Below are positions 61,487-64,000 of a stretch of 64,000 bases of DNA, in pieces (position 1 is the stretch's first letter; each line of letters begins with the position of its first letter). The DNA comes from Acidovorax sp. T1 (GTDB lineage: Bacteria > Pseudomonadota > Gammaproteobacteria > Burkholderiales > Burkholderiaceae_C). The position numbers were made by a program, and so were the translations under genes. Below the pieces are notes generated by a model that was not told where the DNA came from, made no database searches, and worked only from the letters and a program-made list of their open reading frames with translations. The stretch lies in the NCBI RefSeq assembly GCF_002176815.1, contig NZ_CP021648.1, positions 372,001 to 436,000 on the forward strand. The letters run 5' to 3'.

Positions 61487-62356
61487 ATGACCCCTTCCCC
61501 GCGCAGCCGTTTTTCCCTGTACCTTGACCTGATCCGCTGGAACCGGCCCGCTGGCTGGCTGGTGCTGGTGTGGCCCACGCTCAGCGCGCTGTGGCTGGCC
61601 GCGGGCGGTTTCCCCGGCTGGCATCTGCTGGCGGTGTTTGTGCTGGGCACCATCCTGATGCGCAGCGCCGGCTGCTGCATCAACGACGTGGCCGACCGCG
61701 ACTTCGACCGCCACGTCAAGCGCACGGCGCAGCGGCCCATCACCTCGGGCCAGGTCTCGGTCAAGGAGGCGCTGGCCGTGGGCGCGGTGCTGTCGCTCAT
61801 TTCACTGGGGCTGGTGCTTACCACCAACGGGGTGGCGGTGGCCTGGTCGGTGCCCGCGCTGCTGGTGACGATTCTTTACCCGTTCACCAAACGGTTTTTT
61901 GCCATGCCGCAGGCGGTGCTGGGCATTGCCTTCAACTTCGGCATCGTGATCGCGTTTGCCGCCGTGCAGGGCCAGGTGCCGGCCATGGCGTGGCTGCTGT
62001 GGCTGGGCAATCTGTTCTGGGTGCTGGCCTACGACACCGAATACGCCATGGTGGACCGCGACGACGACCTGAAGATCGGCATGAAGACCTCGGCCATCAC
62101 GCTGGGGCGCTTCGATGTGGCGGCCATTGTGGTGTTCTACCTGTTGTTCCTGGGTTTTTGGCTCGTAGCGCTTGCCCCGCTTGTGCTGGGTGCTATTTTT
62201 TACATAGCAATTGCGGTGGCGCTGGCCCAGGTGGTGTGGCACTGGTGGCTGATCCGCACGCGCACGCGCGAGGGGTGTTTTCGGGCGTTTCGCATGAACC
62301 ACTGGGTGGGGTTCACGTTGTTTGTCGGCATTGCGGGCAGCTACCTGTTGCGTTGA
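61487..62356 (+). CDS. ubiA: 4-hydroxybenzoate octaprenyltransferase
   Basis: 289 residues with about eight membrane helices. The first Asp motif [18 protein letters not shown] (NDxxDxxxD, about 65) and the second [20 protein letters not shown] (about 185) bind Mg-diphosphate; it prenylates 4-hydroxybenzoate in ubiquinone synthesis. The stretch [17 protein letters not shown] is encoded partly by DNA resembling the AGCGCT repeat (62152-62208). Start ATG 61487. Confidence 0.94.
   Translation: MTPSPRSRFSLYLDLIRWNRPAGWLVLVWPTLSALWLAAGGFPGWHLLAVFVLGTILMRSAGCCINDVADRDFDRHVKRTAQRPITSGQVSVKEALAVGAVLSLISLGLVLTTNGVAVAWSVPALLVTILYPFTKRFFAMPQAVLGIAFNFGIVIAFAAVQGQVPAMAWLLWLGNLFWVLAYDTEYAMVDRDDDLKIGMKTSAITLGRFDVAAIVVFYLLFLGFWLVALAPLVLGAIFYIAIAVALAQVVWHWWLIRTRTREGCFRAFRMNHWVGFTLFVGIAGSYLLR
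62152..62208. repeat. AGCGCT-type repeat inside ubiA (degenerate)
   Basis: GTTTTTGGCTCGTAGCGCTT then GCTGGGTGCTATTTTTTACATAGC. Both arms of the palindrome are recognisable with several changes. The protein reads as an ordinary helix, so a coincidence is possible. Confidence 0.45.
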
Positions 62357-62364
62357 TGTGCTAA

Positions 62365-62417
62365 CAAATCAATAGCTGGTAGCGCTTATCCATCAAGCGC
62401 TACAGGCTGTTTTGATG
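62365..62417. repeat. AGCGCT palindromic repeat between ubiA and proC
   Basis: AATCAATAGCTGGTAGCGCT continuing TATCCATCAAGCGCTACAGGCTGTTTTGATG. It lies between two convergent genes and ends at the proC stop (62419). Confidence 0.8.
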
Positions 62418-62418
62418 C

Positions 62419-63255
62419 TTATTTGCCAAACTCGTCGCCCAGTTCGTGCGCACGCTGGCGTGCGGCCTGCATGGCCTGCACAAATTTGTCGCCCACCGCG
62501 TCGTGCTCCATCGACTGCAGGGCTGCGTAGGTGGTGCCACCCTTGGAGGTGACGCGCTGGCGTAGCACGGCCGGCGTTTCGTTGGAGCGGCGGGCCAGCT
62601 CTGAGGCGCCGACAAAGGTGCCCACCGCCAGCTGGTGGGCCTGCGCGGCCGTGAGGCCCATGTCGGTGCCAGCGCGGGCCATGGCTTCGAGAAAGTAGAA
62701 AACATAGGCCGGGCCCGAGCCCGACAGCGCCGTGACGGCGTCCAGTTGCTGCTCTTCATCCACCCACAGAAACTCGCCGGTGGTGGCCATGATGGCCTCG
62801 ATGCTCTGGCGCTCTGGTGCGCTGACGGCCGGGCGGGCATACAGCGCGCTCATGCCCTTGCCCACCAGAGCGGGCGTGTTGGGCATGGTGCGCACGATGC
62901 GCTCGCTGCCCAGCCACTGGGCGATGCTGTCCGAGCGGATTCCGGCGGCCACGCTCAGGTGCAGGGCGCTCTGCGTGTGGCCTTTGGCCTGGGCGGCCGC
63001 GTCCTTGAAGGTCTGGGGCTTGACGGCCCAGACCACGATCTGCGCGCGCTGCAAGGCCGGGCCCGCTTCGGGCTGGGCTTGCAGCCCATAGTTCTTGCGC
63101 AGCGCCTCGCGCGCCTCGGCCCAGGGCTCGACCACCTCGATCTGGCTGGCGGGGTGGCCCTGGTGGATCAGCCCGCCAATGATGGCGCTGGCCATGTTGC
63201 CGCCGCCGATGAAGGCGATGGTGGGGAGGGAGGGGGATGCGGCGGTTTGGCTCAT
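62419..63255 (-). CDS. proC: Pyrroline-5-carboxylate reductase
   Basis: 278 residues. Rossmann start IAFIGGGNMASAIIGGLI (about 12-29), VVWAVKPQTF, RTMPNTPALVGKGMSALYA and the C-terminal VTALSGSGPAYVFYFLEAM with VTSKGGTTYAAL, all P5CR blocks. It makes proline from pyrroline-5-carboxylate with NAD(P)H. ATG 63255 is chosen since the family start is 12 residues later; the longer frame is unsupported. Confidence 0.94.
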   Translation of the reverse strand: MSQTAASPSLPTIAFIGGGNMASAIIGGLIHQGHPASQIEVVEPWAEAREALRKNYGLQAQPEAGPALQRAQIVVWAVKPQTFKDAAAQAKGHTQSALHLSVAAGIRSDSIAQWLGSERIVRTMPNTPALVGKGMSALYARPAVSAPERQSIEAIMATTGEFLWVDEEQQLDAVTALSGSGPAYVFYFLEAMARAGTDMGLTAAQAHQLAVGTFVGASELARRSNETPAVLRQRVTSKGGTTYAALQSMEHDAVGDKFVQAMQAARQRAHELGDEFGK

Positions 63256-63469
63256 GGGCGGTGCAAGGTGGCAACAACAGGGGCCACGATGGTAGCGCTG
63301 ATCAAGCCAGTGATTTTGGCCCAATGGCCCGTGCAACTGGCGCGGCCAAGGCCAGGGCTCCCGCGCAAGGGCCGCCCCGCCGCGCCGGGAGCGTCCCCCT
63401 TCCCGAATTGCGCAGCAAGTCGAGAGAAGGGGGAAGGCGCCGAAGGCGACTCAGGGGGATGTTCTTATT
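63256..63469. other. proC-glpK gap, no gene seen
   Basis: 214 bases. It contains GC-rich sequence with a direct run of CCGCGCCGGG-type hairpins (63375-63440) but no T-run terminator I would call firmly. Confidence 0.4.
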
Positions 63470-64000
63470 TCACTCTGCTGTTGTTTGCCGCACCGCGTGT
63501 TCCCACTTCGCCATCAGCTCCTGCGCGCGGGCGCTGCTGAGCGTAGGCACAAAGCGGCGCTCGGCACGCCACAGTTGCGAGAGTTCATCGATGCTGCGGT
63601 ACACGCCGCTCGACAGCCCCGCCAGATAGGCCGCGCCCAGGGCGGTGGTTTCGATGACAGCGGGGCGCACCACGGGAATGCCCAGCAGGTCGGCCTGGAA
63701 CTGCATCAGCAGGTCGTTGATGCAGGCGCCGCCGTCCACACGCAGCTCGCTCACCGGGGCGCCGCCGGCGGCCACGGCGTCGCGGCTCATGGCCAGCAGC
63801 AGGGCGGCGCTCTGGTAGGCAATGCTTTCGAGCGCCGCGCGCGCAATGTGGCCCAGCGTGGTGCCGCGTGTGAGGCCCGTGATGGTGCCGCGTGCGTCAG
63901 GCTTCCAGTACGGGGCGCCCAGGCCGGTGAAGGCGGGCACCATCATCACGCCGCCCGAATCGGGCACGCTTTGGGCCAGTGACTCCACCTCGTTGCTGGT
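63470..64000 (-). CDS. glpK: Glycerol kinase, C-terminal part
   Basis: Cut by the window edge; 177 codons are visible from [17 protein letters not shown] on the minus strand. [20 protein letters not shown] and [20 protein letters not shown] (the FGGY C-terminal signature) are followed by [20 protein letters not shown] and [13 protein letters not shown], characteristic of GlpK. It phosphorylates glycerol to sn-glycerol-3-phosphate. The stop is at 63470. Confidence 0.95.
   Translation of the reverse strand, partial: TSNEVESLAQSVPDSGGVMMVPAFTGLGAPYWKPDARGTITGLTRGTTLGHIARAALESIAYQSAALLLAMSRDAVAAGGAPVSELRVDGGACINDLLMQFQADLLGIPVVRPAVIETTALGAAYLAGLSSGVYRSIDELSQLWRAERRFVPTLSSARAQELMAKWEHAVRQTTAE

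Overview
The window comes from a high-GC betaproteobacterium of the order Burkholderiales, most probably a Comamonadaceae member close to Acidovorax. This rests on the tRNA-tuf-tRNA-secE-nusG-rplKAJL-rpoBC cluster, the rsmB/DUF4390/NtrY-type kinase group, the recG-oxyR pair, the pilT/pilU and yggS arrangement, and dispersed AGCGCT palindromes that I associate with this family from memory. No species name can be fixed from the sequence alone.

Layout. (1) 1-14,700 is accessory DNA. It holds a monooxygenase/MarR divergon, a hemerythrin gene behind an FNR-type box, and a phenol-sensor-type sigma54 activator gene cut in two by a complete 2.6 kb IS21-family element. Next come truncated IS5, IS91 and IS21 elements and a 1.04 kb unit bounded by Tn3-type terminal repeats that carries a GNAT/DUF1778 toxin-antitoxin pair. 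Then follow a ParS/RES pair, a VapBC pair, and remnants of IS3, IS5, IS4 and recombinase genes. (2) 14,879-29,097 is the core gene-expression cluster: tRNA-Arg, -Tyr, -Gly, -Thr, tuf, tRNA-Trp, secE, nusG, rplK, rplA, rplJ, rplL, rpoB, rpoC. (3) 29,153-34,761 holds lemA-like, rsmB, DUF4390, an NtrY-type kinase and a short REC-HTH regulator. (4) 34,814-37,299 is tRNA-Phe with a 2.4 kb hipBA island inserted at its 3' end. The island is bounded by a direct repeat of the tRNA end and separates the tRNA from its apparent terminator. (5) 37,452-64,000 is ordinary core genome: an Hsp70-like gene, lipid-linked sugar transferases, rsmI/yraN/diaA/dolP, a beta-hydroxyacid dehydrogenase, the pilT-cNMP-pilU operon, yggS, an aminotransferase, DUF445, queA, a PfkB kinase, a deleted HD-GYP gene, recG, oxyR, dps, CYTH-CHAD, ubiA, proC and the end of glpK.

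How the parts work together. The central cluster makes elongation factor, translocase subunit, transcription factor, stalk proteins and RNA polymerase. The rplK and rplJ leaders are where L1 and L10 feedback would act by analogy. OxyR next to Dps forms a peroxide-defence pair. PilT, PilU and a cyclic-nucleotide-binding protein form a twitching-motility unit. The accessory parts carry four toxin-antitoxin systems of different families, two of them on recognisable mobile units.

The most interesting signals are: the Tn3-repeat-bounded toxin-antitoxin unit, the integrase-less hipBA island in tRNA-Phe, and a short palindromic repeat family between genes and, in several cases, inside open reading frames.
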